A stretch of DNA of 64,000 bases from assembly GCF_001278705.1 (NCBI RefSeq), contig NZ_CP012600.1, positions 4,003,417 to 4,067,416 of the forward strand. The letters are read 5' to 3'. Shown piece by piece: positions 27,200-37,292 of this stretch (position 1 is its first letter; each line of letters starts with the position of its first letter). Both the position numbers and the translations under genes were made by a program. This stretch comes from Bacillus gobiensis. Its GTDB lineage: Bacteria; Bacillota; Bacilli; Bacillales; Bacillaceae. Below the pieces are notes generated by a model, which ran no database searches, was not told the origin of the DNA, and was given only the letters and a program-made list of their open reading frames with translations.

Positions 27200-28165
27200 A
27201 TGTTATTTAAGGCCCCTTTTAGAGTAGTTGATATTCATGGACATTTGCCATACTCTCTTTCTTTTATCACAAAAAACAAAGTGGTTAATGAGTACAACAA
27301 AGACCGTTCCGACCGAATGAAACTTACTTGGGATTTCCCGAACACAAAACAAGAAACCGAACAAAATGATCTTGAAGCTCCTCTCATTGAGCGTTGGGAA
27401 AAAGAACTTGACGCCTATCAAATTGATACTCTGAATTTTTTAACGGCAGAAAGTAATGACATAATGGCTAGTTATATTAGATTCAACCCCTCAAGATTTA
27501 CCGGCTTTGCTTACCATTCGATTGAAAGAGAGGATGCTCATCTTGAATTAAAGCGGGCAGTGGAGGAACTGGGATTGAAGGGATATAAGCTATTTGGCCC
27601 GCTTGTTAATAAGGATTTCCACGATCCGTCTCTTAAAAAAGTTTGGACATACTTAGCAGATAAGAGATTGCCAGTTTTAATCCATTTTGGTTTGTTGGGA
27701 AGAGCAGGGGGGATTGTCAATCATCAAAACATCAGTCCCCTTTCAATTTTTCAAGTAGCTAGAGAGTATCCTGAGATACCCATCATCATTCCGCACTTTG
27801 GTGCAGGTTATTTTCAAGAGCTGCTTCACCTTTGTTGGAGCTGCCCGAACATTTACATTGATACTTCGGGATCAAATCAATGGGTGAGATGGATGCCATA
27901 CCATCTTGATTTGGAAATTTTGTTTCGTAAAACCTTTGAATTGATTGGATCGAAACGGATCATTTTTGGAACAGATTCAAACGGATTTCCAAGAGGGTAC
28001 GTTTATAGATATCTCCAGGATCAGGTCCGAACGTGCAGAGAGATGAATATGCGCGAAGATGATCTTGAAAACATTTTTGGTAATAACGCCAGATATCTAT
28101 TGGGAATTGAGAAGAAAGACCGTAACAATTATAAAAGGGGGAAAGAAGTTGAAAATGAATTATAA
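27200..28165 (+). CDS. Amidohydrolase-family (TIM-barrel) metal hydrolase
   Basis: This 321-residue Amidohydrolase_2-type protein begins with the metal motif RVVDIHGHLPY (HxH). It continues with PVLIHFGLLGRAGG, IPIIIPHFGAGYFQE, IYIDTSG and the final metal aspartate in RIIFGTDSNGFPRG. All metal ligands expected for the family are therefore present. It could be a hydrolase or a decarboxylase-type lyase; the substrate is unknown. ATG 27200 is chosen because GGGATGGGAA precedes it and the family starts close to the HxH motif. Its 3' end overlaps the ABC binding-protein gene by 17 bases, so the enzyme probably acts on the imported compound. Confidence 0.85.
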   Translation: MLFKAPFRVVDIHGHLPYSLSFITKNKVVNEYNKDRSDRMKLTWDFPNTKQETEQNDLEAPLIERWEKELDAYQIDTLNFLTAESNDIMASYIRFNPSRFTGFAYHSIEREDAHLELKRAVEELGLKGYKLFGPLVNKDFHDPSLKKVWTYLADKRLPVLIHFGLLGRAGGIVNHQNISPLSIFQVAREYPEIPIIIPHFGAGYFQELLHLCWSCPNIYIDTSGSNQWVRWMPYHLDLEILFRKTFELIGSKRIIFGTDSNGFPRGYVYRYLQDQVRTCREMNMREDDLENIFGNNARYLLGIEKKDRNNYKRGKEVENEL

Positions 28166-29432
28166 ATTAATCCTGTTGTTAGCTTTTTCAATATTACTTT
28201 TTACAGGATGTTCAAGTAAAGACACAGCAAGTTCGGGTAGCGACACTGTTGAAATTGAATACTGGCAGTATTCTTTTGATTCAAAAGTTCATTTAATGGA
28301 TGATCTAATTAAACAATTTGAAGAAGAAAATCCGGGTATCAAGATTAAGCAGACAACGTTTCCGTATGAACAGTACAACCAAAAAATTGCAGCATTAGTC
28401 CCCGCTGGGAAAGGGCCGGATGTTATTAATCTGTATTATGGATGGTTGCCTAAATATGTGAAATCAGGCTTTTTACAGCCTTTGCCTAAGGACGATTTTC
28501 CACAGGAGCAAATTGAAAGTGAATATTTCCCATTTATTCAAACGTCAAAGCTGGATGGTGAATATTATTCGCTTCCTACTGCTGTTCGCACACTAGCTCT
28601 TTTTTATAACAAAGATTTATTCAAAAAAGCCGGTTTGGATCCTGAACATCCTCCGACAACATGGGATGAGCTAATCGATATAGGCAAAAAGCTAACGGTA
28701 AGGGACAAGAATGGAAAACTGATTACAGAAGGGCTTGCCTGGCAGCCTGAAGCCCAACTGCACACCTGGTTTAGAGACGGCCTTCTCTATCAGGCAGGCG
28801 GAAAAGACCAAAGTGATGATTACAAGAAAATTCTTTGGGACGACAATAACGCTGGTTTAGAAGCATTTAAATATTTAGTCGAACTATCAACCGTCCATAA
28901 AATAGGGGAGAAAGACTTTTATACCGATGACTCTACAGCTTTCAAAACAGGTAAAGCCGCTATGAATATTGATGGCTCCTTTCGCTTAGGAGATTTAAAG
29001 AAAGGGGCTCCCGATTTAAATTATGGTGTGGCACCTCTTCCTTCCTATAAAGAAAAAGCCACACCTGCAACTTACTGGGCAAATGGAATAACCGCAAATG
29101 TAGATGGGAAAAAACTAGAGGCATCCGTAAAGTTTTTGCAATTTTTAGCGAGTGACAAAGTCATGGAAAAATGGTCTGATGAAATTGGCGAGCTCCCGGC
29201 CAAGAAAGAAGTCGCACTGCAAGACAAGTATGTAAATGATCCGATTATTGGATCTTTTGTCAACCAGTTGCCTGATGGGAAATCTCACTTCTTTATTGAT
29301 GAAAATGTGGAAAGGCAGTATATCCTCGACGCAATAAATAAGGTTCTGCTAAAACAGACTAGTGTTGAAGGTGCATTTGCAGAATTAGAAGAAAAAACCC
29401 AAAGCTTGTTTGATGAATATTGGAATCAGTAG
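28149..29432 (+). CDS. Sugar-type ABC transporter binding lipoprotein
   Basis: This is a 427-residue solute-binding protein family 1 member. The signal peptide MKMNYKLILLLAFSILLFTGC ends in a lipobox (FTGC). The mature part shows IEYWQYSFDSKVHLMDDLIKQFEEENPGIKIKQ and DVINLYYGWLPKYVKSGFLQPL, typical of sugar or polyol binders. I prefer TTG 28149 because AAGGGGG (28135-28141) is 7 bases upstream; ATG 28155 is two codons later. It heads an importer with two permeases and no ATPase. In Bacillus a shared MsmX-type ATPase usually serves such systems. Confidence 0.88.
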   Translation: MKMNYKLILLLAFSILLFTGCSSKDTASSGSDTVEIEYWQYSFDSKVHLMDDLIKQFEEENPGIKIKQTTFPYEQYNQKIAALVPAGKGPDVINLYYGWLPKYVKSGFLQPLPKDDFPQEQIESEYFPFIQTSKLDGEYYSLPTAVRTLALFYNKDLFKKAGLDPEHPPTTWDELIDIGKKLTVRDKNGKLITEGLAWQPEAQLHTWFRDGLLYQAGGKDQSDDYKKILWDDNNAGLEAFKYLVELSTVHKIGEKDFYTDDSTAFKTGKAAMNIDGSFRLGDLKKGAPDLNYGVAPLPSYKEKATPATYWANGITANVDGKKLEASVKFLQFLASDKVMEKWSDEIGELPAKKEVALQDKYVNDPIIGSFVNQLPDGKSHFFIDENVERQYILDAINKVLLKQTSVEGAFAELEEKTQSLFDEYWNQ

Positions 29433-29438
29433 AAAAAC

Positions 29439-29469
29439 AAAGAGAGAACTTTTTTAATTTCTCTCTTTT
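29439..29469 (+). terminator. Hairpin between binding protein and permease genes
   Basis: AAGAGAGAA (29440-29448) pairs with TTTCTCTCTT (29458-29467), followed by a short T-run. In this position such stems act as partial terminators or mRNA stabilisers that give excess binding protein over permease. Confidence 0.6.
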
Positions 29470-29486
29470 AATAGGGGGGAAACAAA

Positions 29487-30410
29487 TTGGACTATGTCGG
29501 ACAAAAACGAGCCAAAAGCAAATCGAAAATCTATCGAATGACCCTTACCCAGCAAAAATACCTGTTTGTTTATGGTAGCTTGGCGATTCCATTGCTGTTT
29601 TTTATTTCCATCCGTTTTTTTCCCATGCTTTACACGTTTAATATCGGTTTTAGGGAATGGAATATTATGTCTCAGGATAAGCCGTTTGTTGGCTTAAATA
29701 ATTATGTTCAGTTATTTCAAGATCCTGTTTTTGGTAAGGCGTTGAGTAATACTTTGATTTACGTTGTCATAGGTGTATCTCTTCAATTGATAGTAGGACT
29801 GGCCATTGCTTTATTACTGCAAAAGATCAATAAGTTTCAAGGACTGTTTCGGGTGCTCTATTTTATTCCTTATATCACGAGTGCGGTAGCCATTAGCTGG
29901 GTGATTAAGTGGATTTTTATGAATAATGGAATCATTAATGATATTTTGTTGAGTATCGGTTTCGAAAAGCAATTGTTTCTTCAATCCCCTGATCAAGCTA
30001 TTTATATCGTAATTGCAACCATCATCTATCAAGGGCTTGGTTTTCAAATAATTATCTTTTTGGCCGGACTTGAAAACATCCCGACTATTTATTATGAAGC
30101 GGCAGATATTGACGGGGCTGGAGCATGGAAGAAGTTTTTGCATATAACCATTCCTCTGCTGAATCCAACGATTGTTTTTTCCGCTATAATAGCAACGATC
30201 AATTTTTTACAAAGTTTTACTCAGGTAGAAAATATGACAGGAGGAGGACCGCTTAACTCAACGATTACCATTGTTCAATACATTTATCAATTGGCTTTCA
30301 GTCAGTTTAAAATGGGATATGCTTCTGCGGCAACCGTTATTCTCTTTTTGATCATTTTTATGATCACTATCTTTCAAACAAAAGTGCTAACCAAAAAATT
30401 TGAATATTGA
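29487..30410 (+). CDS. Sugar-type ABC transporter permease 1
   Basis: This 307-residue MalF/UgpA-type permease has six helices and the EAA loop YYEAADIDGAGAWKKFLHITIPLLNP (about residues 205-230), the contact to the ATPase. Translation begins at TTG 29487, behind AGGGGGGAA. It overlaps the next permease's leader. Pairing with the following MalG-type protein is standard for CUT1 importers. Confidence 0.9.
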   Translation: MDYVGQKRAKSKSKIYRMTLTQQKYLFVYGSLAIPLLFFISIRFFPMLYTFNIGFREWNIMSQDKPFVGLNNYVQLFQDPVFGKALSNTLIYVVIGVSLQLIVGLAIALLLQKINKFQGLFRVLYFIPYITSAVAISWVIKWIFMNNGIINDILLSIGFEKQLFLQSPDQAIYIVIATIIYQGLGFQIIIFLAGLENIPTIYYEAADIDGAGAWKKFLHITIPLLNPTIVFSAIIATINFLQSFTQVENMTGGGPLNSTITIVQYIYQLAFSQFKMGYASAATVILFLIIFMITIFQTKVLTKKFEY

Positions 30411-30429
30411 AAAGAAAGAGGTGAGAAAC

Positions 30430-31248
30430 ATGGCAGCTAGCCAAAAGGCATTGCAAATTGTTTTCTATATTGTGTTAATGTTTGGCGCAATTCTTATGAT
30501 ATTTCCTTTTCTATGGATGATTTCTACCTCATTCAAAGTACCGGCAGAAATATTTTCATTTCAATTGATACCGGAAAATCCAACGATACAAAACTACATT
30601 AGAATTTTTACTGACACGTTATTTGGCAGATGGTTTCTAAATAGCCTGTTCATTGCTTCTTTAACTACACTTAGCGTGGCTTTTTTTGATACTTTAATAG
30701 GATATATTTTGGCTAAATTCTCCTTTGTTGGACAAAAGGTCATTTTTTTTGCAATTCTAAGTTCATTAATGGTTCCAACAGAAATGCTGATCATACCTTG
30801 GTATATCATGTCTTCCCAATTGGGGTGGGTAGATACGTACTGGGGTATCATGTTTCCTGGTGTTATTTCGGCATTCGGTATTTATCTAATGAAACAATTT
30901 ATCGAATCGATTCCCGATGATTTGTTGGATGCTGCACGAATTGATGGAATGAGCGAATTTGGCATTTTTATAAAAATTGTTATTCCACTTGTCAAACCAG
31001 CAATATCCGCATTATGTATTTTTACTTTCTTGGGAAACTGGAATGCGTTTCTGTGGCCTCTAATCATCAGCCAATCAGAAGATGTTAGGACGTTGCCAGT
31101 AGGGTTGGCTTTTTTTTCAAGTGAAAACGAATCAAATTGGGAAATGGTAATGACGGGTGCTGCTCTATCGGTCATTCCTTTAATACTTGTTTTCCTGTTT
31201 TTCCAAAAGCGAATTATTAAGGGAATCACTCTTACAGGGTTAAAATAA
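30430..31248 (+). CDS. Sugar-type ABC transporter permease 2
   Basis: This 272-residue MalG/UgpE-type permease has six helices and the EAA loop LLDAARIDGMSEFGIFIKIVIPLVKPA (about residues 168-194). ATG 30430 is preferred because AAAGAGGTGAG stands just upstream. An in-frame TTG at 30400 inside the previous gene lacks a site. It is the last gene of the amidohydrolase-importer operon. No clear terminator follows. Confidence 0.9.
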   Translation: MAASQKALQIVFYIVLMFGAILMIFPFLWMISTSFKVPAEIFSFQLIPENPTIQNYIRIFTDTLFGRWFLNSLFIASLTTLSVAFFDTLIGYILAKFSFVGQKVIFFAILSSLMVPTEMLIIPWYIMSSQLGWVDTYWGIMFPGVISAFGIYLMKQFIESIPDDLLDAARIDGMSEFGIFIKIVIPLVKPAISALCIFTFLGNWNAFLWPLIISQSEDVRTLPVGLAFFSSENESNWEMVMTGAALSVIPLILVFLFFQKRIIKGITLTGLK

Positions 31249-31323
31249 GGTTATGTTAAACTACACTGTTACAAATTTTCGTTCTGTAATAGGGTTAAAT
31301 TGTCGTTCGGAGATGATTTACCT

Positions 31324-31878
31324 GTGAACCTCAAGAACAACAGTAACTTTCCTGTTTGGGCAATAGAATCAGTAGAAATAAAAAATCCTGATCCTGTGTG
31401 GATCATAAAAGGTAATGAGGAAAGACAGAAACTATATAAACTGCTTTCTATTTTTGGTGTTACTGAGATTGAGCATATTGGGAGCACTTCCATACCTAAT
31501 TTGCCAGCTAAACCGATCATTGATTTAATGGCTTCAATTCCATCTATGGAGCAAATTAACGAAATGGCACAGAAATTAGTTTCCTATGGATGGCATTATG
31601 TGCCACCCGAATTAGATAATCGGCCATGGAGAAGATTTTTTGTTAAGGTGAAGAACGATAAGCGTGCCGCACATCTGCAGCTCATGTTGAAGGGAGAAGA
31701 GCGGTGGCGAAAACAACTTTTATTCCGAAACACTTTAAGAGCGAATTCTCATTTAGTGGAAGAATACGCAATCCTTAAAAGAAGATTGGCAAAAGAATTT
31801 GCCAATGATCGAGAAGCGTATACGGAAGCAAAGGCGGAATTTGTAAAACGTGTGCTTTTAATGGATCACAATAGTTAA
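31324..31878 (+). CDS. GrpB/nucleotidyltransferase-like protein
   Basis: This 184-residue protein of the GrpB (UPF0157) family has the signature EIEHIGSTSIPNLPAKPIIDLMASI (about residues 47-71), which resembles a nucleotidyltransferase GS...D motif, and HLQLMLKGEERWRKQLLFRNTLR. GrpB proteins occur alone or fused to CoaE. Their role is not established. GTG 31324 is preferred because GGAGATG (31309-31315) is 8 bases upstream; TTG 31300 is an alternative that adds eight residues. Confidence 0.82.
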   Translation: MNLKNNSNFPVWAIESVEIKNPDPVWIIKGNEERQKLYKLLSIFGVTEIEHIGSTSIPNLPAKPIIDLMASIPSMEQINEMAQKLVSYGWHYVPPELDNRPWRRFFVKVKNDKRAAHLQLMLKGEERWRKQLLFRNTLRANSHLVEEYAILKRRLAKEFANDREAYTEAKAEFVKRVLLMDHNS

Positions 31879-32142
31879 ATTTACCGCTTTTCAATGGTGG
31901 TTCTTTTGAGCCAAAATTAACACTCAGATATAATAAAGCCTAAAAAGAATTCTAAAAAGGACTTAGAACTTGATCCTTATTGAAAAAATGTATTTACTAA
32001 AATGGGGACAAATCAATATTTTAAAATGAAAAGTGGTCTGATATCTCTGTTTTTCCAGAAAAAATATTTTTCCTGTGTCAATTTTTGTTGTATGATAAAG
32101 GATAGTAGTTTTTTAAATTAAAATTGAACAGGGTGTTTAATT

Positions 32143-33105
32143 ATGGAATATAGAGTTTTACTTTATTATAAATATGTCCCAATCGAGGATCCTGAGCAAT
32201 TTGCCATCGATCATCTGGAATTTTGCAAAGAACTCGGTTTATTAGGACGAATTCTCGTTTCAGAAGAAGGTATTAACGGTACTGTCTCAGGAACGGTTGA
32301 GCAGACTGAAAAATATATGCAGGCTTTAAGGGAGGATCCGCGCTTTGCTGATACCGTGTTTAAAGTGGATGAAGCAAGCGGCCATGCCTTCAAGAAAATG
32401 CACGTTCGCCATAAAAAGGAACTTGTCAACCTTAGCTTAGAGGATGATGTGAATCCACTCGAAATTACGGGAAAGCATCTAAGCCCGAAGGAATTTTATG
32501 AAAATATGCAGCAAGAAGATACAGTTGTGATTGACGCGCGTAATGATTATGAATACGATCTTGGGCACTTTAGAGGAGCGATTAGACCTGATATTAAGAC
32601 CTTCCGTGAGTTGCCTGATTGGATTCGCGATAACAATGAAGTTCTTGAAGGAAAAAAGATTCTTACCTATTGTACAGGCGGGGTACGTTGTGAAAAATTC
32701 TCAGGATGGCTGTTAAAAGAAGGCCATCAGGATGTTTCTCAGCTGGATGGCGGTATTGTCACTTACGGCAAGGATCCCGAAGTGCAAGGTAAACTCTGGG
32801 ATGGGCAGTGCTACGTATTTGACGAACGAATTAGTGTTCCAGTCAACCGCGTAGAGCATGTCATCGTCGGTAAGGATTATTTCACCAGTGAACCGTGCGA
32901 ACGATATGTAAACTGTGCCAATCCTGAGTGCAACAAGCAAATCATCTGCTCAGAGGAGAACGAGTACAAATATATGCGCAGCTGCAGCCACGAATGCCGT
33001 GTGGATCCGCGCAACTTATATGTGAAAGAGCATGAAATGACAGAAGAAGAGATAAGCGCAAGACTTGCGGAAATCGACAGAGAAAATAAAGTAACGTCCA
33101 GGTAA
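32143..33105 (+). CDS. trhO: tRNA uridine(34) hydroxylase (rhodanese-type)
   Basis: This 320-residue UPF0176 protein has an N-terminal ferredoxin-like domain ([14 protein letters not shown]) and a rhodanese domain ([20 protein letters not shown]) with the active-site loop [13 protein letters not shown] carrying the catalytic cysteine. The C-terminus has many cysteines ([21 protein letters not shown]), as in the B. subtilis YbfQ type. TrhO proteins make 5-hydroxyuridine at tRNA position 34 using oxygen. ATG 32143 follows AGGGTG. It is transcribed alone and closed by the terminator at 33126. Confidence 0.92.
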   Translation: MEYRVLLYYKYVPIEDPEQFAIDHLEFCKELGLLGRILVSEEGINGTVSGTVEQTEKYMQALREDPRFADTVFKVDEASGHAFKKMHVRHKKELVNLSLEDDVNPLEITGKHLSPKEFYENMQQEDTVVIDARNDYEYDLGHFRGAIRPDIKTFRELPDWIRDNNEVLEGKKILTYCTGGVRCEKFSGWLLKEGHQDVSQLDGGIVTYGKDPEVQGKLWDGQCYVFDERISVPVNRVEHVIVGKDYFTSEPCERYVNCANPECNKQIICSEENEYKYMRSCSHECRVDPRNLYVKEHEMTEEEISARLAEIDRENKVTSR

Positions 33106-33125
33106 AGCGGACTTTTTAAGATGCG

Positions 33126-33158
33126 GGATAAGAGATACCTTTCTTTTATCCTTTTTTA
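33126..33158 (+). terminator. Terminator after trhO
   Basis: GGATAAGAGA pairs imperfectly with TTCTTTTATCC (outer six pairs GGATAA/TTATCC perfect), followed by TTTTTTATTT. It lies 21 bp past the stop. Confidence 0.8.
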
Positions 33159-33283
33159 TTTGCCTCAAATTTTTAAAATCGTCTTGTTGAATCTTTTGTT
33201 ATTCTTTTTTACTATTAAAGGAAACAGGAACGTCTGTGACATAAGCTATACTGTAACGGAATTTGTGGAGGGGGATTTAAAAA

Positions 33284-34486
33284 ATGGATTCGATTAGAAA
33301 CGAAACGGATAAAATCATCCAACAAACCGAGGAATACGGAGCGAATAACTATCATCCTCTGCCGATCGTTATTTCTGAAGCAGAAGGGGTATGGGTGAAG
33401 GATCCTGAGAACAATCAGTATATGGATATGTTAAGTGCTTATTCTGCAGTCAACCAGGGGCATCGCCATCCTAAAATCATTCAAGCTTTAAAAGACCAGG
33501 CAGATCGCGTGACATTGACTTCACGGGCATTTCACAACGATCAGCTTGGTCCATGGTACGAAAAGATTTGCAAGTTAACGAATAAAACGATGGCTCTTCC
33601 TATGAATACAGGTGCTGAAGCAGTTGAGACAGCTGTGAAAACAGCCCGCCGCTGGGCATATGATGTCAAAGGGGTTGCCGAAAACAAGGCGGAAATCATC
33701 GCTTGCGCCGGAAATTTTCATGGCCGAACCATGACTGCCGTTTCTCTCTCCTCGGAGAATGAATATAAAAGAGGCTTTGGGCCGATGCTGCCGGGCATAA
33801 GAATCATCGATTACGGAGACATCGAAGTATTACAAGCAGCAATCACGCCAAATACTGCTGCTTTTCTTGTTGAACCGGTTCAAGGAGAAGCTGGAATTGT
33901 CCTTCCGCCTGAAGGATTTCTTCAAAAAGCAGCTGAAATTTGCAAAGATAATAACGTTTTATTTATAGCAGACGAAATTCAAGTCGGCTTGGCAAGAACG
34001 GGGAAAATGTTCGCCTATGAATGGGAAAACATTGATCCTGATATTTTGATCTTGGGAAAAGCTCTTGGCGGCGGTGTTTTCCCGATTTCTTGCGTAGTCG
34101 CTAACAAAGAGGTTTTAGGAGTTTTTAATGCCGGATCACACGGATCAACATTTGGAGGAAATCCCCTCGCTTGTGCTGTTTCGATCGCCTCACTTGAAGT
34201 GATCGAAGAGGAGGATCTCGTCAAACGGTCACTTGAGCTTGGCGGGTACTTTAAACAAAAATTAGCGGAAATCACTCATTCTCATATTAAAGAAATTAGA
34301 GGAAGAGGATTATTTATCGGCATGGAGCTTCATGAACCTGCCCGTCCGTATTGCGAAAAATTAAAGGAAGAAGGGCTGCTGTGCAAGGAGACGCACGATA
34401 CAGTCATCCGTTTTGCCCCGCCTCTTGTCATCTCTAAGGAAGAGTTGGATTGGGCGATTGCAAAAATTAAAAAGGTATTTGCTTAA
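33284..34486 (+). CDS. rocD: Ornithine aminotransferase
   Basis: RocD is a pyridoxal-phosphate class III aminotransferase that converts ornithine and 2-oxoglutarate to glutamate semialdehyde and glutamate in arginine catabolism. The 400-residue product has the family length. It shows [20 protein letters not shown], the aspartate in [18 protein letters not shown], and the PLP lysine in [15 protein letters not shown] 33284 follows GGAGGGGG. A TATACT at 33247-33252 may be the -10 of its promoter; I see no obvious -12/-24 elements. It converges on the SDR gene with a shared terminator. Confidence 0.94.
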   Translation: MDSIRNETDKIIQQTEEYGANNYHPLPIVISEAEGVWVKDPENNQYMDMLSAYSAVNQGHRHPKIIQALKDQADRVTLTSRAFHNDQLGPWYEKICKLTNKTMALPMNTGAEAVETAVKTARRWAYDVKGVAENKAEIIACAGNFHGRTMTAVSLSSENEYKRGFGPMLPGIRIIDYGDIEVLQAAITPNTAAFLVEPVQGEAGIVLPPEGFLQKAAEICKDNNVLFIADEIQVGLARTGKMFAYEWENIDPDILILGKALGGGVFPISCVVANKEVLGVFNAGSHGSTFGGNPLACAVSIASLEVIEEEDLVKRSLELGGYFKQKLAEITHSHIKEIRGRGLFIGMELHEPARPYCEKLKEEGLLCKETHDTVIRFAPPLVISKEELDWAIAKIKKVFA

Positions 34487-34522
34487 GTAAAAAGCGTAAC
34501 CAACCCGGTTACGCTTTTTACT
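34486..34522. terminator. Bidirectional terminator between rocD and the SDR gene
   Basis: AGTAAAAAGCGTAACC and GGTTACGCTTTTTACT pair perfectly around a 5-base loop, with A-rich and T-rich outer halves, so it works for both convergent genes. Confidence 0.92.
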
Positions 34523-34523
34523 A

Positions 34524-35315
34524 CTACAAGGATCTGATAATCCCGCCTTCAACCCTTTGGGCGGATCCGTTTATTGCTGAGGCTTTTCCAGAAGCCAGAT
34601 ACACAATGGTGCTGGCAACCTCCTTAGCCGTGGCATAACGCTGCAGGAGCGATGTTGGCTCATTCACTTTAAAATAATCTTTGACAAAGGTGTCTAACTC
34701 TTCATTGGCAGCTTGTGCAGCACCCTTCATATAGTTTTCGACGCCTTCTGTCCAAGTAGGGCCGGGCAATACGGAATTAACGGTGACATTGGTGCCTTTC
34801 GTCATTTCCGCCAGTCCTCTTGATAAGCTGATTAACGCAGTTTTTGTCATCGAATAAGGAATCATTTGCGGCAGAGGCTTCACTCCCGCTTCACTTGCCA
34901 AGTTTAAAATACGTCCGGAATCCCTTTTAAGCATAAGCGGCAGAAAATGACGGCAAAGGCGTACCGCGCTCATGACGTTTACTTCGAAGTAACGGAGCCA
35001 TTCCTCATCCGACACTTCAGTAAAATCCTTCACCTCAAAAAAGCCCAGATTGTTTACAAGTACATCAACTTCACCAATGTCAGATGCTTTTTCGACAAAG
35101 GATTTGCTCTCGTCTTGATTAGCCAAGTCTGCTGCGATTCCGTGTACAGTACCGAAGGAAGAAAGCTCCTCTACTACTGCAGAAACTTTTTCTGAAGAGC
35201 GTCCATTAATAATCACCGTTGCTCCTTCCTCAAGAAAAGCCTTGGCTGCAGCCTTTCCAATCCCAGCAGTTGAGCCTGTTACGATGACGAGTTTATTTTT
35301 TAGTTGTAAATCCAA
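34524..35315 (-). CDS. Short-chain dehydrogenase/reductase
   Basis: This 263-residue classical SDR has the cofactor motif VTGSTAGIGKA (residues 13-19), NNLGFF in place of the usual NNAG, and the catalytic YSMTK (Tyr and Lys) with a serine at ILNLASEAG. The likely cofactor is NADP because of the NGRSSEK stretch after strand 2. The substrate is unknown. The start is TTG 35315, supported by AAAGGATGA upstream on the minus strand. It is a single gene. Confidence 0.9.
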   Translation of the reverse strand: MDLQLKNKLVIVTGSTAGIGKAAAKAFLEEGATVIINGRSSEKVSAVVEELSSFGTVHGIAADLANQDESKSFVEKASDIGEVDVLVNNLGFFEVKDFTEVSDEEWLRYFEVNVMSAVRLCRHFLPLMLKRDSGRILNLASEAGVKPLPQMIPYSMTKTALISLSRGLAEMTKGTNVTVNSVLPGPTWTEGVENYMKGAAQAANEELDTFVKDYFKVNEPTSLLQRYATAKEVASTIVYLASGKASAINGSAQRVEGGIIRSL

Positions 35316-35481
35316 TATGCATTCATCCTTTCTATAATTGGCTAGTTTAACGCAGGCTTAATGAGTTTCGCTATCATTTTGCTTTACGATAAGTTGGCAG
35401 GAGTAGCTAATAATATTCTTTTTACAAAGACTAAGCAAATATGTATTGATTGAAGAATGTTAATGATTTTATCTAACCAAA

Positions 35482-35521
35482 TAAAAAACCAGCTGGGTTC
35501 AATTCTTGAACCCAGCTGGTT
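35482..35521 (-). terminator. Terminator of the alpha-glucoside unit
   Basis: A perfect 16-bp stem, with AACCAGCTGGGTTCAA as its left arm (35487-35502), has a 3-base loop. It is followed on the minus strand by TTTTTTAT. It lies just past the GH13 stop. Confidence 0.93.
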
Positions 35522-35528
35522 ACGAATA

Positions 35529-37220
35529 CTAATTTTCCGATTTTAATTGAAATACCCTTGCTTCAAAAGGTCTTAATAGGTTGGTTTCCATCGGTTCATT
35601 ATTTTCAGCTGAATAATTACCAATAAGCAGTGGCGTTTCATTGATATTGATAGGAGATGGAAGGTGTAGCGGTACAGTTTTATCGGAAAAGTTAAGAATA
35701 ACAATGATTTTTTCATTCCCTAATGAACGTGTATAAGTCCAAAGGTCTTTATCATCAGGCATCAGGTTATCATATGAACCGTGTAACAAAACTTCATTGT
35801 TCTTTCTAAGTTGAATAAGCTGCCGATAATAATGAAACACAGAATTACTGTCGGTTAGATTGTTTTGAACGTTAATTGTTTGATAATTGGGATTGATACT
35901 CAGCCACGGTTCATGTTCCGAGAACCCGGCGTTATTGCCATTATCCCAATGCATTGGAGTACGTCCGTTGTCACGGCTGCGGCGCCAAATTGTTTTTAGT
36001 GCTTCTTCCTCCGAATACCCTTCTTCCACAGCCTGTTTGTATTGGCCGATCGATGCAATATCATTGTAATATTCGATTGAAGGGAAATTTACATTCGTCA
36101 TTCCCAGCTCTTGTCCTTGATAAATAAAAGGAGTTCCTTTTAAAAGCATATAAAACGTGGCCAATAATTTTGCTGGAATAGGTCCATCGACATGTTGTCC
36201 TAGAAAATGATTAATAGAGCGCGGCAAGTCGTGATTTTCAATATAAAGCGGACTCCATCCAATTTGATTAATAACTTCTTGGCTTTCAGAGATTACTTTC
36301 TTTAGCCCGGAGAGAGGACGGTCAAGCGGTTTGTACCATTTTCCGTCTTTATCTAAATCGATGTCCACATGTCCAAATTCAAAGAGCATGTCGAAAACGC
36401 CATTATCGCCGACATAGTCAGGTAAATCCCTTGCTAAAACACCGGGCGCTTCAGCAACAGTAAATATATCTTGATTAAAAGCTTTTTTCTTTAATTCATG
36501 TAAATGTTCGAGTAATCCTGGTTGATTTAATGTTCCGATATCAACAGGTGATAGGCCATCAGAAGAATCTGAAGGGAAATCATCCATCATATCACTTTTC
36601 TTAATAAAAGTAATCGCATCCAGCCTAAAGCCTGCAATACCCTTTTTTAGCCAAAAATGAATCATTTCATATAATGCTTCTCGAACCTCGGGATTATCCC
36701 AATTCAAATCCGGCTGTTTTTTAGAGAATACATGCAGATAGTACTGACCCGATCTTTCGTCATATTCCCATGCGGAGCCGCCAAATTTAGAACGCCAGTT
36801 ATTTGGAGCAGACCCATCGGTTTTAGGATCTCGCCATATATACCAATCGCGTTTTTTATTGTCTTTGCTTTTTCTCGACTCGATAAACCAAGGATGTTCA
36901 TCGGATGTATGGTTAAGGACCAAATCCATGATAATAGATATCTCTCGCTTTTTAGCTTCCGCAATTAAACGGTCCATATCATTCATTGTTCCGTACTCAG
37001 GCGCTATGTCCATGTAATCGGAAATATCATACCCATTGTCATCCATCGGAGAACAGAATACAGGGTTTAACCAAATAACATCGATCCCCAATTCTTTTAG
37101 ATAATCCAATTTTTCAATAACACCGTTAATATCTCCAATTCCATCATGATTTGTGTCTTTAAAGCTTTTCGGATAAATTTGATAAATCACGCTATTTTGC
37201 CACCATTTTTTACTTTGCAT
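35529..37220 (-). CDS. GH13 alpha-glucosidase/oligo-glucosidase
   Basis: This 563-residue GH13 (subfamily 31 type) enzyme has the usual length of cytoplasmic MalL-type glucosidases and no signal peptide. The conserved regions are MDLVLNHTSDEH, GFRLDAITF (nucleophile Asp), TVAEAPG (acid/base Glu) and IENHDLPRS (third Asp). The residue after the nucleophile is Ala. Strictly alpha-1,6-acting relatives carry Val there, so alpha-1,4 activity is favoured (family knowledge, not proof). GGAGG precedes ATG 37220. It follows the symporter gene by 72 bp and hydrolyses the imported sugar. Confidence 0.92.
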   Translation of the reverse strand: MQSKKWWQNSVIYQIYPKSFKDTNHDGIGDINGVIEKLDYLKELGIDVIWLNPVFCSPMDDNGYDISDYMDIAPEYGTMNDMDRLIAEAKKREISIIMDLVLNHTSDEHPWFIESRKSKDNKKRDWYIWRDPKTDGSAPNNWRSKFGGSAWEYDERSGQYYLHVFSKKQPDLNWDNPEVREALYEMIHFWLKKGIAGFRLDAITFIKKSDMMDDFPSDSSDGLSPVDIGTLNQPGLLEHLHELKKKAFNQDIFTVAEAPGVLARDLPDYVGDNGVFDMLFEFGHVDIDLDKDGKWYKPLDRPLSGLKKVISESQEVINQIGWSPLYIENHDLPRSINHFLGQHVDGPIPAKLLATFYMLLKGTPFIYQGQELGMTNVNFPSIEYYNDIASIGQYKQAVEEGYSEEEALKTIWRRSRDNGRTPMHWDNGNNAGFSEHEPWLSINPNYQTINVQNNLTDSNSVFHYYRQLIQLRKNNEVLLHGSYDNLMPDDKDLWTYTRSLGNEKIIVILNFSDKTVPLHLPSPININETPLLIGNYSAENNEPMETNLLRPFEARVFQLKSEN

Positions 37221-37292
37221 TGATTATATCCTCCATTTTCATTGTTAGGTTTGATTGTTAGAAATATTGCCGGTTTCAATTATCAGCAAAAC

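Noticed and set aside
28059..28148. Longer start for the ABC binding protein
   Set aside because: It would put about 30 extra residues before the lipoprotein signal and would lie inside the amidohydrolase gene without a ribosome binding site.
33181..33283. Sigma-54 (-12/-24) promoter for rocD
   Set aside because: No GG-N10-GC pair with the required TGGCAC/TTGCA sequence is present; only a sigma-A-like TATACT is seen.
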